In this document: positions 62,605 to 64,000 of the stretch, piece after piece
How the letters are laid out: every line of letters begins with the position of its first letter
How positions within the stretch are numbered: the first letter of the stretch is position 1
Assembly: GCF_010669285.1 (NCBI RefSeq)
Contig: NZ_CP048711.1
Location: forward strand, 1,550,001-1,614,000
DNA length: 64,000 nucleotides
Source of the DNA: Kineobactrum salinum
GTDB taxonomy: Bacteria; Pseudomonadota; Gammaproteobacteria; Pseudomonadales; Halieaceae
Direction: 5' to 3'
Position numbers and translations under genes: made by a program
Notes under the pieces: model-generated
Databases searched by the model: none
What the model saw: the letters and a program-made list of their open reading frames with translations, nothing else
What the model was told of the DNA's origin: nothing

Positions 62605-63471
62605 ATGAGAGACCTGAACTACCAACTGAAAATGTTATGCAGGCACAGCCACGAAGGCAGCTTTGAAACCCGGGTGGGCCGGGAACGGCAACTGACGGCC
62701 ATCGCCAACCAGTTGCACGACCTCGGCTTTCGGCAGCTGCAGGCCACGTCCCTCAAGCAAAAGCACATCAAGGCCCTGGTAGACCACTGGCTGGGGCAAA
62801 ACCTCTCCCCCGGCACCATCAAGAACCGCATGAGCTGTTTACGTTGGTGGGCGGAGAAGGTCAACAAGCGGGCCGTCGTGGCGGCCGCCAATGATTTTTA
62901 TGGCATACCGGACCGGCAGTTCGTGTCCGAGAACAGCAAGGCCAAGGGCCTGGCACGCGAACAGCTTGATCAGGTAAAGGATGAGCATGTGCGGATGAGC
63001 CTCCGGCTGCAGAGGGCCTTCGGGCTCCGGCGGGAGGAAGCACTCAAGATCCGACCCCGCTGGGCGGATCGCGGCGACCACCTGCACCTCAAGGCCAGCT
63101 GGACCAAGGGCGGGCGAGAACGCACCGTCCCCATCCGCACCCGGGAGCAACGCGCCCTGCTGGAGCAGGCCAAGCGCCTGGCCGGGGTGGGCGCCCTGAT
63201 CCCCCGAGGGCGCAGCTATATCGAGCAGCTCAGGATCTACGAACGCCAGATGGCCAATGCAGGCCTGTCGAAAATGCACGGCCTGCGTCATGCCTATGCC
63301 CAGCAACGCTACCTGGAACTCACCGGCTGGCCCTCCCCTCACGGCGGCGGCCCCAGCAAAGAGGACCTGACGCCGGCACAGCAGCAGGCGGATCAACATG
63401 CGCGCCTGGCCATTAGCAGGGAGTTGGGCCATGTCCGGGAACAAATAACCGCGGTCTACTTAGGGAGGTAG
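62605..63471 (+). CDS. Tyrosine recombinase with integrase-type catalytic domain
   Basis: About 288 residues from the ATG at 62605 (a start at 62572 is possible). An N-terminal core-binding domain (LTAIANQLHDLGFRQLQATSLKQKHIKALVDHWLGQNLSPGTIKNRMSCLRWW) leads to a catalytic domain with Arg in FGLRREEALKIRP, Lys in SWTKGGRERTVPI, HGLRHAYAQ (H-x-x-R), SRELGHVR and the tyrosine in ITAVYLG. All tyrosine-recombinase residues appear present. It precedes a small AlpA-like gene and a second integrase. Confidence 0.88.
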   Translation: MRDLNYQLKMLCRHSHEGSFETRVGRERQLTAIANQLHDLGFRQLQATSLKQKHIKALVDHWLGQNLSPGTIKNRMSCLRWWAEKVNKRAVVAAANDFYGIPDRQFVSENSKAKGLAREQLDQVKDEHVRMSLRLQRAFGLRREEALKIRPRWADRGDHLHLKASWTKGGRERTVPIRTREQRALLEQAKRLAGVGALIPRGRSYIEQLRIYERQMANAGLSKMHGLRHAYAQQRYLELTGWPSPHGGGPSKEDLTPAQQQADQHARLAISRELGHVREQITAVYLGR

Positions 63472-63474
63472 GCG

Positions 63475-63810
63475 ATGCAGATCCAGCCCCGCCTGATCCG
63501 ACTCCGCGACGCCCCCTCCTACCTGGGCATGGACCGCAACCGCTTTAACCGGGAGGTGCGCCCTGCCCTGACGGAACTTCGTATCGGCCGCCAGGGTGTC
63601 GCCTTCGACCGCCTTGAAATGGACGCGTGGGTGGACCAATATAAACGGTGCAACGGGCGTCCCGCACGACATCGAGGAGATGAACTATGGGACGCAATCG
63701 AAGCTCCGGGCTGCGGAAGCGGGGTGGGATCTGGCATATCGACAAGCAGGTCCTCGGCCATCGCATTCACCAAAGCACTGGAACGAGTGAACTCAAGACG
63801 GCGGAACTGA
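63475..63810 (+). CDS. AlpA-like/excisionase-type DNA-binding protein
   Basis: 111 residues. The N-terminus (IRLRDAPSYLGMDRNRFNREVRPALTELRIGRQGVAFDRLEMDAWVDQY) is an AlpA/MerR-like winged helix as in excisionases. It starts 3 bp after the first recombinase with GGGAGG seven bases upstream. The last 41 codons overlap the start of the next integrase gene in another frame; the tail (SGISTSRSSAIAFTKALERV) looks coding, so the overlap is probably real. Confidence 0.75.
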   Translation: MQIQPRLIRLRDAPSYLGMDRNRFNREVRPALTELRIGRQGVAFDRLEMDAWVDQYKRCNGRPARHRGDELWDAIEAPGCGSGVGSGISTSRSSAIAFTKALERVNSRRRN

Positions 63811-64000
63811 TACTGGCCCGCCGGGTTGAGGAGATCAGGCAGGCGTCGGTATTCGGCATGCGGCCGGTGCGCATTTTTCGCGAGGCAGCCACGCGCTTCC
63901 TTGAGGAGAACACCCATCTGGCTACCCTTCGAACCTACGCCTTCCATCTCAAAGAGCTGGACCCGTACATCGGTGAACTGCCGCTGTATCAAGTCCATAT
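63687..64000 (+). CDS. Tyrosine-recombinase integrase, N-terminal part only
   Basis: An ATG at 63687 opens GRNRSSGLRKRGGIWHIDKQ (a three-stranded arm-binding start typical of phage/ICE integrases) followed by a core-binding domain (FREAATRFLEENTHLATLRTYAFHLKELDPYIGELPLYQV). The catalytic domain lies beyond the window. It overlaps the AlpA-like gene by 124 bp. It is probably the integrase of the element carrying the defence block. Confidence 0.85.
   Translation, partial: MGRNRSSGLRKRGGIWHIDKQVLGHRIHQSTGTSELKTAELILARRVEEIRQASVFGMRPVRIFREAATRFLEENTHLATLRTYAFHLKELDPYIGELPLYQVH

Noticed and set aside
1-64000. CRISPR arrays, tRNA or rRNA genes
   Set aside because: I looked for regularly spaced repeats and cloverleaf or rRNA-like sequence and recognised none; the only phased repeats are the three iterons at 31124-31195, which have no spacers.

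Overview
This is a 64 kb piece of a bacterial chromosome, probably from an aerobic marine-type gammaproteobacterium. That placement rests on three TonB-dependent receptors, an HAE1-type RND pump, Fur-like boxes, thiopurine methyltransferase and IS4/IS5 elements. The exact taxon cannot be read from the sequence. No rRNA, tRNA or CRISPR array was recognised.

Left third (1-28.5 kb), metabolic and envelope genes. Positions 1-7.8 kb form one minus-strand catabolic cluster: an OccR/NocR-like LysR regulator, a three-subunit flavin/2Fe-2S amino-acid or opine dehydrogenase (HcnABC-like), a TonB-dependent receptor and a GltS-type transporter cut by the window edge. An IS5-family element (7913-9266, CTAA target duplication) sits behind the regulator. 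Next come an iron module (DUF3649, PepSY and DUF3325, divergent from a siderophore receptor, with Fur-like boxes), a coupled DUF2231 / 33-residue / PQQ-dehydrogenase unit, an acrAB-like pump with a divergent TetR gene and an AcrR-like operator, an alpha/beta hydrolase whose nucleophile serine is replaced by alanine, thiopurine methyltransferase, and a TonB receptor with its own two-component system.

Middle (28.3-45.4 kb), a patchwork of accessory and damaged genes. A 177-bp direct repeat of the histidine-kinase 3' end flanks htpX, a PRC-barrel-like membrane protein gene and an AbiEi-Fic fusion preceded by three 24-bp iterons. Beyond lie a VWA repeat protein, a DUF2059-Sel1-TonB gene, remnants of HigBA and MNT/HEPN toxin-antitoxin loci, an attC-like site and an AlbA_2-type gene. 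Two identical 1325-bp IS4-family copies each split a gene and each has its own 9-bp target duplication. Four frameshifts in this part all look like one missing base in a homopolymer run, so assembly error must be considered.

Right third (45.5-61.1 kb), a defence island read entirely on the minus strand. In order of transcription: AbiEi antitoxin, AbiEii toxin with added WYL-like and zinc-finger-like regions, type III restriction subunit, type III methyltransferase, a RelE-fold/SF1-helicase fusion, a DUF4297 (Cap4-like) nuclease, an SMC/Rad50-like ATPase, a broken restriction-endonuclease-like gene and an HExxH protein. Spacing suggests a core operon from the Abi genes through the SMC gene. 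The nuclease/SMC pair is Lamassu-like.

Right edge (61.1-64 kb). A 1.5 kb stretch without a convincing gene is rich in palindromes and repeats. It is followed by two tyrosine recombinases with an AlpA-like gene between them, the probable mobility module of the island, cut by the window end.
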